From positions 134,083,319-134,147,318 of the forward strand of contig CM067374.1 in NCBI GenBank assembly GCA_034401795.1: a DNA stretch of 64,000 bases. Direction: 5' to 3'. A model generated the notes under the pieces. The model was not told the origin of the DNA, did no database searches, and worked only from the letters and a program-made list of their open reading frames with translations. The translations under genes were made by a program, and so were the position numbers. Position 1 is the first letter of the stretch; each line of letters starts with the position of its first letter. This document shows, piece after piece, positions 1-13,429 of this stretch. The stretch comes from Chaetoderma sp. LZ-2023a. Lineage: Eukaryota; Mollusca; Caudofoveata; Chaetodermatida; Chaetodermatidae.

Positions 1-308
1 GATATTTTTCCCGTGTCCTGATGGGGCAATTATCAGCACCATCTAGCCAACATCGTCCGGCCTACTGTCGAATGGTACAGACATGCGTGCGGAGGATGGT
101 TAGCACTTGGTCGGCGGTAACCTCGTCTATATCTGGGAGACTAAACGGAGTACTTCCTGCACCAGCTCTTTCGCCTGCAGAGCGGGGAATCCTGCACCTC
201 CGGCGGCTACGAAGGATGCGATGGAGGCGTCAAGCATGAAATCCCAGCAGCAGCTGAGAAGATATTGTAGAGGGCCTGTGTCAGCAACCACACTGTCTAG
301 TACATCCA

Positions 309-1640
309 CTATCTGTATGATACATGCACAGGAAGCCATGAATATCGTGTGGTCTTAAACGGCAAACCAAAGAACCCTGACTTCTTCACCTCTGGTAGCT
401 GGAGGCTGGCGATAACACCTTTTTTGCCATCGACAGTGATATTGCTCAGGCCGAGGGTGCCTATCTTGAGATTCTCTCCATCCTGTCGGAATGAGCTCCG
501 TGGTTTCAGGAGATCCTTAACCAGGTCCTGTGCAAAGGATTCAGCCATAACCTTGATGGCTCCAGCCTCCTCGACTCCGAGCATACCTCGCATCGTCGCC
601 CTCTCCTTGATGCCAATCCCCATGTATACAGTCTTGGCCTTGTTAATGGCCGATTGTCCTACCTTATTAGTGTTCCTGATGAGATCTCGGGCTGGGATGG
701 TACCTCAGATCTCCCGCAGGTCTCCCTTCTCATCGAAGTCTGGGAAGGAGATAGGGGCAACAGTCTCCTCTGAACCGAGGCGTGCCTCGCCCAAGTGAGC
801 AAGATCGTCTGGCTCTTTGCTTTCCAGGTCTATGAGTGACAGAGTCATAGTGCTATATACAGACGGCTTAAACCTACTAGTCATAACCCCAGTGAAATAG
901 TTGGGCATAGGAGGACCACGCAGTCGGCCAAGGGAATAGGTAGCAGTGCTCAGGGTACTGGCCCTCCCTGCAGGGGCACGCCTTGTGGGTGGTCCACCAT
1001 TCCAGGGAATTAGCAATCCTCAATCCGCGTGCTCGACTATGGGCTACACACCGCCCTCTGGCACGCCATGCCTCATATGCTGCAAGGGCCTCGTGATCCA
1101 TCTCCCACTATTCAGAGGTTTTAAAGGTAGGCGACGATGATCTCAGCCATTGTACTCGTTGCTAGCCCTGGAACCACGGCCTCCATTAGTGTAACAGGTT
1201 CATCCATGATCTTGGCAGCAACAGTCTAGAAGGCACCACTGAGGGCGATCTTTGGGACGGGGTGAGTTATTCCGAGACAGTGCCCAGCCACCCCACTCAC
1301 CACTGTAGCGAGGACAGCCGCAGTGGCGGCAGGAAGAACCTCATTTCCCCATGTCATCTTCACCATGGCCACATTCGCCGCCACGTTACTGACGACATGG
1401 ACTGCAAGAGGATTTGCTTTGGTCAGTAAATTCTGTGTCTTGGTTCGCAGCAGATTCTCCACCTTCTGAAGACTCGCCTGGCTCTCGGGCAGTTGCTTCA
1501 CGATCTGTACAGTTGACGTCATTGTTTAAGCACTGAGTATACAATACGGTTAAACACCTGCGTCCCCTGTCGAGAGAGCTAATAAGATCTTCCCAGTCTG
1601 CGTCTGCCAGTTGCCCGGGCTGGTACTCAGGAATATTCAT
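309..1640 (-). pseudogene. Unassigned coding remnants of the fossil block
   Basis: Several minus-strand open stretches lie in sequence here. One (309-623) is lysine-rich and mixed in character, and one (1226-1522) has a helical N-terminal part followed by an alanine- and valine-rich hydrophobic half. I do not recognise the families. They share strand and spacing with the other remnants of the block, which is the main reason to treat them as former coding sequence. Broken. Confidence 0.3.
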
Positions 1641-2753
1641 CTCTTTATTGAGACATCTTAAACATGTACAGGCTCATGCTATGCGAGAAGTACTATGAGG
1701 TCTTTCAGAGGGAGTTGAAGGACTACAAGAAGAAGATACCAGATGAGCTCGCTCACTCTCCGGTGCTAAGCGACAGAGGGGCTGGCAGCTGTGAAGCTCT
1801 ATCTAGGATTTGGTAAGGGACAGATCTGCTTCCTCGAATACTTTATCATGGGCGGGAGTATCGTCGAGCAGCTCCTGTGAGCTAAAGGTTTCTACAAGAT
1901 CGGGAGTATCTGTCAGATGTGTTCCAGCAGTTTCAGACCACCATAACCTCCCCTGACTCAGAGCTGAACAAGGCTCTGGGATACTACAAGCTCGAAAAAG
2001 GATGCGCTGCAGAACCCTCCAGCCCTTGGATGTGCATGTTGGCAGCGTGTATAGGGGCTGTAGGGCATGCCAAGCTGGTTCAGTGTCTTACCGTGGTCCC
2101 CACGGCTGCTGTAGAGAATCAGGACAGTCTTATAGCTGATTTGCTAGTGGCGGAGTAGGCTGATCCAGAGTGCCACGATAGCTAGGCCTGACCACACTTG
2201 TAGAGCTGCCACAGGAAGCGGTGTCATGTCGACTGGCTGCAGTGTTGGGGTCGGAATGCCTGGAGCTGCCGTGTCGACTGGCTGTAGTGTCAGGGTCGGT
2301 ACGACTGTCTGGCCCATACTACGCATAGGTGCGTTGATGTCAGTGTTGAAGCCAAAGTGGACACCGGGGAATGAGGCCTTCTGCAACCTCCTGCTGGAAC
2401 TTAGCAATAAGACTACTGGGGTCTGCCACGATGATCATATCTTCAACGAGACTGATGAACATGGCCTGGACCTCTGCTCCGCTGACACCATCTATGGAAT
2501 GCGGCAGCTGGGTCTGTGCTGTAAGGAGGCAGTAGCACAGTGCTTCAAGGGACTGGTTGATCCGAACGACCCCTGCTGGAGTGAGGCCTGAGTTGGTGTG
2601 TGGGACAAAGTACTTTCACACATCTGGATAGTCCTGCCGCAAGCCAGTGACATGCATATTTTGCACCAGCCTTCCAGGGTCGGAGTCTGGATCGAATGAG
2701 AATGTCGCTGTCTTCCAAAAGCCGGAGGTGTTCGATAGGGGAATCCCGAGTAG

Positions 2754-3206
2754 TCACGTCTCGGGTCTTGGGTCAGCGTACTTAACCCATAGACCGCTGT
2801 TGTCACCACCATGCCACCAATGGTCTGGGTGAGTGCTGAACTCTCTCTGTAGTTTGCTGGCCGCTGAGACGCTATGACTGTTGAGCTGTGGGTCGAAGTC
2901 GTTTGTATCAGGGAGGCGTGCACCCAGCTCATGGAGGATTCGTCGCACCGTGAAGTACACGTGGAATCTGAGACAGCTGGCGATGAGCACAGCTTCATGA
3001 GTACCAGAATAGGATTGAAGCAGGGTGGAACTTACTCCACATCCTGCCGTGGCACACCACGCGGCAAAGTTCAGCTGCTGATTCCAGTATGAGAGGCTTG
3101 GATCGGCCATCCAAGTATGGGCTTGCTTCGCATCCTTGATGGTGACGGGGTGGTTGGTCAGCCGTCGTGGGTTGACGGAGAAGCTGGTTCTGGACCGTCC
3201 ATCCAC
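2754..3206 (-). pseudogene. Conserved Trp/Cys-rich protein remnant of the fossil block
   Basis: The longest convincing minus-strand remnant of the block, about 150 codons. It contains the pattern LNFAAWCATAGCGVSS followed by FHVYFTVRRILHELG. From memory, this pattern marks a large family of uncharacterised proteins repeated many times in invertebrate genomes, in keeping with a gene of a mobile or virus-like element. Its role, possibly structural, is inference only. It is a fossil, and its flanks continue as weaker coding signal. Confidence 0.45.
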
Positions 3207-3419
3207 TGTGATGGAGAACAGTGTTACTCTGGTATATCATCCAGTAGACCTCTCAGGCCAGTTAAGAGTGTACCCAGGAGGGGCGGGTGGCTCCAGGTGA
3301 CTGTCGTGAGGTTCAGTGGGAAGGCCATCTATACTGGTGTTCTTAAAGCTACCATACAGGCAGCACACTATTTGTAGTCGTCTCGACTCCAGAGACCAGC
3401 GAGGCGACCTCGCCGTAAC

Positions 3420-3740
3420 ATCTCGTTTTTTTAGCTCCTCTATATCAACCAGCCCACTGGGACACCCAGCGGGATAGCGATGATGGCACCCACCCCTGTA
3501 GCGAGAGTTGCCACAGCTGCCACACCAGCACTGGCTCAAATCACACCCACAGCAGTGGTTGTATGCGCGAGGACGTTGTAGGCTGTCTTATATCGCTTGC
3601 ACGTTCTGCTGTACTTTTCTGCCTCATGGACGAGATTCTGCCTGATGGCATCTATCTGCTGGAGTCGCCAGCCATGGATGGTACCGCCCTCATCAGCCGT
3701 CAGGGAGGGATATAGTTCTTGTTGCTTCCGCCACTCTTTG
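3420..3740 (-). pseudogene. Small Gly/Ala/Val-rich hydrophobic protein remnant
   Basis: On the minus strand this stretch encodes a short basic lead-in, then a glycine-, alanine- and valine-rich hydrophobic segment (ATLATGVGAIIAIPLGVPVG). This resembles a small membrane-active or hydrophobic protein seen next to the preceding remnant's family in other invertebrate elements. The last point is from memory and uncertain. Broken. Confidence 0.3.
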
Positions 3741-4704
3741 CCATAGTATACCTCGAGATTAAACCTGCATCACCTGCAGAATCTGCTCATGAATCATAAA
3801 AGGGTTCATTTTGGAGAGCCCGGCGAACCATACCAGCTTGCTGGTGTCGAGAGAGACGTTTCTTAGACAGTGGGCATCCAACACTATGTTTGGTGCCAGT
3901 ATCTTTCTGAGACGTGACATCTGGAATGTCACCTTATGACCAAGATAGTAGGTCCGCCGCTGGATGGCTTACTTGGTCTTACACTTCTGCGCCATCTCCT
4001 CTTCCCACTGTATGACATCTGGCCCATCCTCGTCTGCGACGTCATCTGTCAAGACTCCTGCAGCCCGCTTACTCTCCTCCAGGAGGGCCTTCCGGTATCG
4101 GTAACCTTCACTGTTCCTTTGCCTCCTTGCAATGCTGGCAGCCTGTTAATACCAGCTCTTCCGCTGTAGTCGCTCTCCTTCTTGTTGTCAGATCTGTTGC
4201 TGTGCGAGCATCTGTGCAGCCTTTGGGCAACCCTCTATCGGGTTCATCATCTCGGCAAAAGTCAGATATTCCTGGTGCGATATCATGTTGTCGTCAGGTC
4301 AATGAGTAATAAGAGTGTAAGCTCTAAATGGTCGTCCAATATCCCATCTGTGCTGGCATATATGTTAATGGAAGGGCTGTCAAACAGGTGATTTACATGT
4401 GTGAACAGGCTAGGACTGATAGCTTTCCATAAGTTGCTGTTGGCACCTGGGAGATACTCTATCACGTCCCGGCCGACTTCTACCAGTGAGCTGCTGTGTG
4501 CCCTGCCCGGCGGTTCATGTAGCACATCAGCGTGTATGTATGTTATGCCCTGCTATGGCACCTCGAAAAGGACCCATTCTACACGGTACTGTACCATCCG
4601 TCTCCCCTCTGGAGAGGGTGAGATTACGTTCTCACCACCGGAGAGCAGCAGTCGGACAATCGGCATGGTTATATCTCCTGTTTAAACCCCTCCTATAGCA
4701 TGCT

Positions 4705-5523
4705 ATGGAACCCATATTTGCTCACTCAACTGGTCTTGCTTTATTCGCAGATGTGGACACAGTTGATGCTGCCAAGGTAGAAGAGAGCGATGGCAAGTCA
4801 TTCGCCCTACAGTACGAAGCAAGCTCAAAGGCATTCTCCCTCCACCGCACTGCTCACAGACTTCAAGGATGTGTCGAAGGAGTGCCTGGGTCACCACATA
4901 GATGGCCACAGGATCGTGTTTCGGTACGATTTCCCGAAGAGGAAGTACATCCTTGAGCCGTTGATTGAGCTCTCGGATACAGAGGTGGCAGACATCAACA
5001 CCCTAAATAACGACCTCAGCTTTCAACTGGTCAAACCCTATTCGAGCGGTGCCCCGCTGATAACCCATGATGGTCTGCTATTGACCCTGGCAAAAAACGT
5101 GTAGTTCATGTTTGGGAAGAATGAAGTGTGGTACCGCGCTGGACATGATGGTGACTGGCAAACATGGTTGCCACTATATAGGCCTCCCGCAGTCATTGAC
5201 ATAGAGGTTCTCCCTTCTCCACTGTTGTGAAAAGCGATGGGACAGTTCGAAAGATCTACAATCTGGGATCATCCTGCCTCACCTACATAGGTGAAGGTGT
5301 CTCCCTGATGAGGGTGTGTCACCAGATCGGGGTTACAGGTGGAAAGCTCCTGCTGCGTCGTCCATTCGATAGACCAGAAGAAGCTGTTAACCTCCAGGAG
5401 GGCATCATATGGGTAGATGGTGTGCCACATGTCTCCAAAACCAAGCGTGCTGTTAAACTGCTTCAGCGAGTTGGACTCACTAGCCCACAAATGCCTCATA
5501 TAGTCCTAGAGCTACGTTCTTAG
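4705..5523 (+). pseudogene. Plus-strand coding remnants of the fossil block
   Basis: Neighbouring plus-strand stretches (about 4705-5104 and 5227-5523) encode mixed globular-looking protein with phrases such as VFRYDFPKRKYILEPLIEL and NLQEGIIWVDGVPH. The codon and residue patterns look like real, now broken, coding sequence rather than antisense shadow. I cannot name the family. The switch of strand relative to the remnants at 0.3-3.7 kb fits a multi-gene element with two transcription directions. Confidence 0.35.
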
Positions 5524-5653
5524 CTGGTGGCAGAGTGCAGCAGCTAGCCCCTGCCACTGAGGGGATGAAGATCACTATCAATCCAGAGCTCGATCTGGCA
5601 CAGATATTTCTCGAGGGGTTCACTCTGTTCAGCTTAACTCTTCATATATAGCC

Positions 5654-6060
5654 ATGATTCTCATCACACTGCTCGTGCTGGCGTCTACAGCAGTGGCACA
5701 GGGCGCTGAGACTGCCATGATATTGGATGCCAAGTGGGCCCACTTCCGGGATGACCCCCCAGTACAATCCTTGGGTCGACCCCTTGCGGAGAAACATTTA
5801 CGACCACGTTCCCCCACGTGAAGAGATCGAGTCTGTCTGCCACTTCTATGGGGTGGAGAGGGTAGAATGTGGTTGTCTGCTGGAGACCCCTGCTCAGCAC
5901 CAGATTCTCTGCGTATCATGTGAACATGCCAGAGTCTGCCGTGGTGCAAATGCTAATCACTTTAGCATCTTACCAGCTGAGCGTTGTCAAGGTAGATGGA
6001 AGACACTATGGGTGGCTCCATCATGCCGATGCGACTCTGGCTGTTTGTCTGAGCCTACAT
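5654..6060 (+). pseudogene. Remnant with signal-peptide-like start
   Basis: The stretch begins with an ATG and a hydrophobic leader, MILITLLVLASTAVAQG, that looks like a secretion signal. It is followed by proline-rich sequence and cysteine-containing remnants. It is the last coding-like piece before the GA microsatellite and the inverted repeat. A small secreted or membrane protein of the same fossil is possible. No family is recognised. Broken. Confidence 0.3.
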
Positions 6061-6064
6061 AGAC

Positions 6065-6065
<1 letters not shown>

Positions 6066-6108
<43 letters not shown>
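6066..6108. repeat. (GA)n microsatellite
   Basis: About 21 GA units without interruption lie between the fossil block and the inverted repeat. Confidence 0.95.
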
Positions 6109-6222
6109 CCCTTCTGGTGTGGTTGATCACAAGGCGATCAGTGGTGTATATCTCTGTGGAGGTTTGTCTCTAAATGGGCGTTCAGACCCTATCATGTGTG
6201 GTAGTAGTAGTGTCGGAATATA

Positions 6223-6457
6223 ATACTACCTCTCTCAACTGGCAGCCGTTCGGCGATCCGTGGTGGCCCCCACCGCCCTCTCAATCCCTGGGGGCCTCCA
6301 TCTAGAGGAATACACCAACCACCTGTCTCAATAACCCTGGGGGCCTCCATCTAGAGGCATACACCAACCACATGTCTCAACAACCTATGCCCCAGGGATT
6401 GAGAGGGCGGTGGGGGCCACGGACCGCCAAACGGCGGCCAGTTGAGGGAGGTGGTAT
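6223..6457. repeat. Long near-perfect inverted repeat with tandem loop repeats
   Basis: The left arm (6223-6293) and right arm (6390-6457) are inverted copies of about 70 bp that differ at roughly half a dozen bases and one 3-bp indel. Each arm holds CCCACCGCCCTCTCAATCCC or its complement. Between them sit two direct copies of a 46-bp unit (6286-6331 and 6335-6380), the first overlapping the left arm. The fold would be a strong hairpin with a repeated loop. It lies next to the fossil block, so it could be that element's terminal structure, or a separate foldback element. Confidence 0.9.
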
Positions 6458-6497
6458 CATTTTAATTCTGACACTTCTACTCCACCATATATCTGAG

Positions 6498-6571
6498 TAT
6501 TTCCCAGTATTCCCCAATATTTCCCAGTATTTCCCGGCATTTTCTAGTATTTCCCGGTATTTCCCATTATT
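6498..6571. repeat. Short tandem TATTTCCC-type repeat
   Basis: About seven to eight degenerate copies of a roughly 10-bp unit with core TATTTCCC follow the inverted repeat. Confidence 0.8.
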
Positions 6572-6599
6572 TGTTCCTGAAAATACTGGAAATTGCCAA

Positions 6600-7160
6600 C
6601 CCTGTTAAAACTATTATATCATTGCGTTTGCCTGCCTGTGACATGAAAATAGTGGCGATTGTTTGTTTATCAATTACTACGTGAAAACACACAAATGGAC
6701 TTTGTTTCGAAGGGTTATAGAGATGAATTGATATGCGATTTAAAGAGAACTCAAAGATGAAACTTACAAAAAATATCACATGGAGTCAATTGCTTCACCC
6801 GTTAGTGACCTTACAAGAACCAATGTTCAAATCAAAGATGGCCGCCATTTTCCTGAGATTATGGGAAAACCTGTGAGTGGATTTTTGTGTCATTCAGTAC
6901 ATTACCTGGGGCGTCTCTTGAACATATCCTGGACGTTTCATCTTGCTATTCTAAATGTCTAGGTTATCACTCAAATTGAGCTAATGCTGTGCAAGATAGC
7001 CTCGATGGCAAGATGGTGTAAGCGGCACACATCATTATCACTTGAGAAAGCCCTCCAATCGTATGAATCGTCTGAGAGCTGGGGAGGAAACCTGCCTTAG
7101 CTCATAATGAAGGAATCCAGTTTTAGCCATGCCCTGACCATCTCTAGATAATGTCCACCC
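6600..7160. other. Intergenic, no gene recognised
   Basis: AT-rich single-copy-looking DNA. The short open frames here have no supporting features. Confidence 0.6.
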
Positions 7161-7164
7161 ATAA

Positions 7165-7460
7165 TGGGATCCCTGAATTCCCTAACTAGCAATCTTCATA
7201 AAACTATAGAGGTAAGCTGTAGAATATTTTGAAACTAATGTGATTGGGTGGTGTTGCTGCCAATGGCAACAACAGCACCCAGTCAAATTAGTTTCAAGAG
7301 ATTCAACAGTGTGTTTGTTAAAGACATGTAATTCGTACAACAGCGATTTATGCGATCGTGCCGCACTTAATTGCGCCATTCACGACGCGATTGGTTATGA
7401 CGTCATCATCAACGTCACATAGTTGATTAAGATGTCATATTATGGACGGATAAACTGGAA
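7165..7460 (+). repeat. Palindromic CRE-bearing repeat (family P1), copy
   Basis: This copy shows the full order of the family: a CCCTGACTATCAATTTCC-like lead-in, then a palindrome of about 80 bp whose two arms (GAATATTTTGAAACTAAT ... ATTAGTTTCAAGAGATTC) flank GTTGCTGCC and its complement. A tail with ACATGTAATTCGTACAAC follows, then TATGACGTCATC near 7398, ending in ATGGACGGATAAACTGGAAAG. No coding sequence. It looks like a non-autonomous foldback or MITE-type element; the parent element is unknown. Confidence 0.8.
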
Positions 7461-7551
7461 AGATTGATTCTCTGGTCTCCCGGTCGAGAAGATGATAATT
7501 ACTAGTTTATAATCAACTTATATAAACATATATTACAAGACAGCGAGATAT

Positions 7552-9341
<1,790 letters not shown>

Positions 9342-9454
9342 AAATCTGAGCGATAGAGTGAGTGATGAGAGATAGGGAGAGGGGTGGATGGTGGTGGTGG
9401 TGGTGGCAGTAGTGGTGATCGGGGGCAAACATGCGATTGAGTAATGCTAAGAAA

Positions 9455-9457
9455 AAA

Positions 9458-9488
<31 letters not shown>

Positions 9489-9491
9489 AAT

Positions 9492-9546
<55 letters not shown>
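9455..9546. repeat. (TAA)n microsatellite
   Basis: Nearly pure TAA repeats with one or two interruptions. Confidence 0.95.
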
Positions 9547-9548
<2 letters not shown>

Positions 9549-9549
9549 T

Positions 9550-10010
9550 AAGACAGAAGTCTTGCACACCACCAACCAGCACCATCACCCCATATCCTAG
9601 TTCAAACATTTGAGTTAAACACACCTATATCTATGTACAAATAGTTATATTATTTACTATATTACTTTGCATTTTTTGCTGCCATGTAATTATTCAGTAG
9701 GGGGAGGACGGAAGTAATTTGTTAGGACTTGTGCCCAATCCCTTTCCACACAAGATACAATAAAATATGTTTAGCGAGTTTTCGATAATAGGACGACATT
9801 CACACATTGTATCGTTCTCGCCTTAGCCCTTTAATCATCTAATTTGTTCAACAAAATTTGACTTTTCTCGCTAAAAATATCAATTTGCAGAACGAGAGTT
9901 TTATTTTTCGGTTGTCGGGCCAGACATACTAGTGGTCAATTTCCAAAATTTTTAGTCTTTTCCTGGTCTGCAAATGGATATTTCTCAAGAAAAGGGCAGA
10001 TGCCATTTTA
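9550..10010. other. Intergenic, possible retroelement tail
   Basis: No gene is seen. The phrase GGACTTGTGCCCAATCCC, followed about 30 bp later by AAATATGTTTA, occurs at about 9728-9775 and again at about 41205-41255. This suggests a shared dispersed element, perhaps a retroposon 3' end. Confidence 0.4.
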
Positions 10011-10012
10011 AG

Positions 10013-10118
10013 CTATTAACGGTGCACATTCATAGCAAAATGCATGAAAATAAAATTGTTAAATTGTATACTCTTATACGCTTTATGTGTCCTTTAATGT
10101 AATGAAACCAAATCAATC
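10013..10118. repeat. Foldback family F2, one arm
   Basis: Matches the left arm of the complete copy at 35645-35995: CATTCATAGC..., GTTAAATTGTATACTCTTA, then TGTAATGAAACC and CTTAACATAT. Only one arm is present. Confidence 0.6.
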
Positions 10119-10120
10119 TT

Positions 10121-10275
<155 letters not shown>

Positions 10276-10324
10276 GATTACTGTATTCTGCGGCTGTAGT
10301 AGTAGAAACATCCTACAGCTGCAA

Positions 10325-11600
10325 TCAGTCCTTCTTCGCTTTTGCCCACTGTGTCTTGTCCTCAGCCAAAATCCTTAGCTTCCTCAAGTCCATTCTTGAC
10401 ATACGTGTGCCTAATCCTGCTTTCTCGAGGTCACCTCGTAGCACGCTTAGCAGATTTATGCAATGACTTCCTCTCCTGGCTGTGTATTTGCTGGCTCCGA
10501 GTAGGGCGAATTCCAAGGCTCTCTGTGCTGGTGTGTCTTCTGGCATCCTTAGCACATGGCCAAACATGGACCATCTGTGCTGGACGACTTGTACAGACAG
10601 CGGCGGCGGCATATTACACATCTTGTATAGTGCATCGTTGGAAATTATGCTCTCTGGCCATCGGTGTCCGGTGATGGTGCGTAGGTGTTTGCGGTAGCAG
10701 GCGGCAATTTTGTCTAGAGCTGCCTTTGGTGCTGCCCAGCTGTTACAGTTATACATCATCAAGGATACACAGGTTCCATTGTATAAACGTAGTCTTTTTA
10801 CGAAGGGCATCTTTGATCTACGAATCCATAGGTGGAAAGCTATGCTCCCCATAAGGCAGGGTGCAGCATTGTCAGCAGTACTGCAAAGCAGTGAGCCCAG
10901 GATTTTACTTTTCCTCCATGGTTCGTCGCCATGGAGTGGATCGTCATTTTTTTTAGTTTCATGCTGTGTAGATAGGTATATGTGGGCGAACTCTGTTTTG
11001 GATTCATTCATAAAGAGATCTCAATTTTTAGTTTGCTTGCAGCTATTTGGAGAAGTTCGTCAAGGGGTTTCTTTTCCACATCGTCGGCATATTCCATCTC
11101 TAGCGGCATGCCCAGTATTGACACCAGGCGGAGGGGGGTTTGGTCTTGTGGAGTTTCCCTGCACGGATTTCAATGCTGCAGCCAGGTAACAGGTGAAGAG
11201 CATAGGGGATAGACCCTCTCCCTGTGAGGAGCCGATTGATGTCTCAAACTCTACAAACTTCACTGACTTGACTCGTACTCTCAGCTTGGTGTCTGCAGGC
11301 AGTAGTCGCACTAGTCATAGCTCATCTTCATTGCAACTGGCCTGGCGTAGTACATCTAGGATCTTTGAGCATTTAAGTGTGTCGACGGCGCGTGACATGT
11401 CAATGCCAATTTTGTGGAAATCCCAGTGTTTGGACATGACTACCGACACAAGCATGCGTTGAGCCCATACAATGTCTGTGCAGCTGCGTCCACGTTTGGA
11501 GCCACTTTGACATGATCCGGTAAAGTCGTCGATCTTGGATTGCATCAAGGATTGCATCAATGATTGCGGGCAGACATTCACATACAGAGGCAACTCTGAC
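10325..11600 (-). pseudogene. LINE reverse transcriptase, C-terminal half
   Basis: From the 5' side this holds the RT segment KRGRSCTDIVWAQRM with a following IDMSRAVDTLK (family consensus D-x-SRAFD), then SSQGEGLSPMLFTCYL, then the catalytic YADD box near 11070-11083, which lies in another frame. A 228-codon C-terminal part (10325-11011) follows with GSLLCSTAD, MMYNCNSWAAPKAAL and CYRKHLRTITGHRWP. These are thumb and C-terminal features of a non-LTR RT. At least two frame changes separate the pieces, so this copy is dead. It ends at the TA microsatellite. Confidence 0.8.
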
Positions 11601-11639
11601 TATGTCTAACCATCTAGCAAGAAACTGTGCTCGGACAAC

Positions 11640-13400
11640 GCAATCTTCCCAGGAGCTTATCATATCTACGTGGAATGTACGTCGTCTGACTGCAACATCA
11701 ATGAAGCAAACCTTAGGTGCAGACTGTGAACACTATAAAACCGATATCACATGCGTTCAAGAAACTAAAGTAGCTAAACACTCAGAGCAGCAACTTCAGA
11801 CATGCCGTAAGCTAGTATTCATGGAGCAAAAACAGGCCACTTACCGTGGATTAGGCTTCGTAATCGGACCAAGTGTATTGGACGATGTCATTAGTTTTGG
11901 ATACGTCAGTGATCGCGTTACGTTGATCGACCTGCCTATACCAACGCGAAAACGCACTACCACTAAGTGTCGCATGGTCAATGCATATGGGCCAACTACC
12001 GAAAGGGCCAAAGAGAATCCAGCTATATTATATTCCTTCTATGCAGAACTGAGCTCCGCCATTACTATCCCAGCTAGATGGCAACTGTTAGTATGTGGCG
12101 ATTTCAACTCCAGGCTGGGTAAACTCGGCATTGCGGACACAAGTTCAGGACTTGGCTCATGCATGGGATCGTATAGAGAGGGCGCACACAACCGCAATGG
12201 AGATGCACTGGTGGCATTCCTTAGTTCCAATGGCCTATCTGCCACAAATACGGCTTTCAAACACCCATGCCGCCACCGGACAACATGGACTGGACACATT
12301 GCTGATCGCAAAGCTCCTAAAGGTTCTAAGGATACAGACACTGTCTTCAACCAAATAGATTTCATACTATGCAAGACAGCAGCAAAACCTCTACTTCGGG
12401 ATGCTCGTTCCTATGGAGGCACATACCTCAATTCTGACCATAAGCCAGTCATTACACTCCTCCATATGAACCAGCTCTACCTAATGTACAAACGACATAC
12501 CAGGCAAGAGGGTAGAGTCACTTACAACTTAACCAAGCTCATCAGCGACACTGACACTCAAATGTCATACAAAAAAGTCCTCGGGGAGCAGATAGCTAAC
12601 ATCGATGTCAGCTCCAATCCAAACGAAGCCCTAACCAAAATATTGATATCTATGGCATCATCAGCTACTAGCCATTGGTGTTCTAAAAAACCACAGAACT
12701 AGGTATACAGACGACCGTCTCGTAGTAAAACTGTCAGCAGAACAGAAAGTGTTACGTCTGCGCATCTATCAAAGTGGCCAAAGTGAAGATCGCACCAAAC
12801 TACGCCAGGAACGCAATAACATTCTGCGCCACATTAGCGAACACTTAAAAGATCTTGCTATCCAACAAGCAGGCACCCTAGCAGATGAAATCACTGCCAC
12901 GGATGACTGCCACAAAATGTTTCTGGCAGCCCGAGCCCTGAGAGTTGCTGACTACACACCACCACTAACTTTACACAACTCTGAAGGACACTTTATCGGG
13001 ACGGACCGGGGTAAAGCCGAGGCAATTCGAGAATGGTTCAAGGAACAGTTCACTGACCATGATGATGAGCCCTTGCACCCATTCTCAGGATACCCCAGGC
13101 CAGTACTAACACCAATTAATACAGCAGAGGTTGAGAAGGCACGTAAAGCCCTGAAAAATGGACGTGCATCTGGACCTGATGACATGAGCAATGAACTATT
13201 CAAATATGCAAGCGACATTATCTCAAAACCGATCACGCACATAATCAATTCAGCTTTTATGCACCACCTTCCCATCGACGCTGTAGGCCAAGGCATCGCG
13301 CTACCCAAGCCCAAGAAGTCACCTGGCCCCCTGCCAACCTGCGGCCCATTGTGCTCCTTAACAGCATACGGAAAATCCTATCCAATCTTAACACATAATG
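11640..13400 (+). pseudogene. LINE endonuclease and start of reverse transcriptase
   Basis: The first part (to 12702) is an apurinic/apyrimidinic-type endonuclease: ISTWNVRRL at the start, QETK, VNAYGPTT, CGDFNSRLG and a terminal SDHKPVIT carrying the catalytic histidine. The second part (12749-13426, shifted frame) is the linker and early RT, with ALKNGRASGPDDMSNELFKY and ALPKPKKSP. The reading frame is interrupted by a stop or shift near 12700 and again near 13320. It sits head to head with the minus-strand half. Confidence 0.8.
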
Positions 13401-13429
13401 ATATAATTCTCTACAAATTATTATAATTT

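Larger units (their letters stand above)
1..6120. mobile_element. Decayed virus-like or Polinton-type fossil block
   Basis: A dense run of short coding remnants fills this stretch on both strands. GC content is higher than in the AT-rich DNA to the right, and there are no simple repeats until 6066. Several remnants look like protein families that I recall as multi-copy, uncharacterised predicted proteins in cnidarian and molluscan genomes. The compact multi-gene layout suggests a large DNA element or integrated virus rather than host genes. The family is not secured: a Polinton-type element is one possibility. It is broken, with well over ten breaks, and looks old. The left end lies outside the window. 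Confidence 0.45.
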
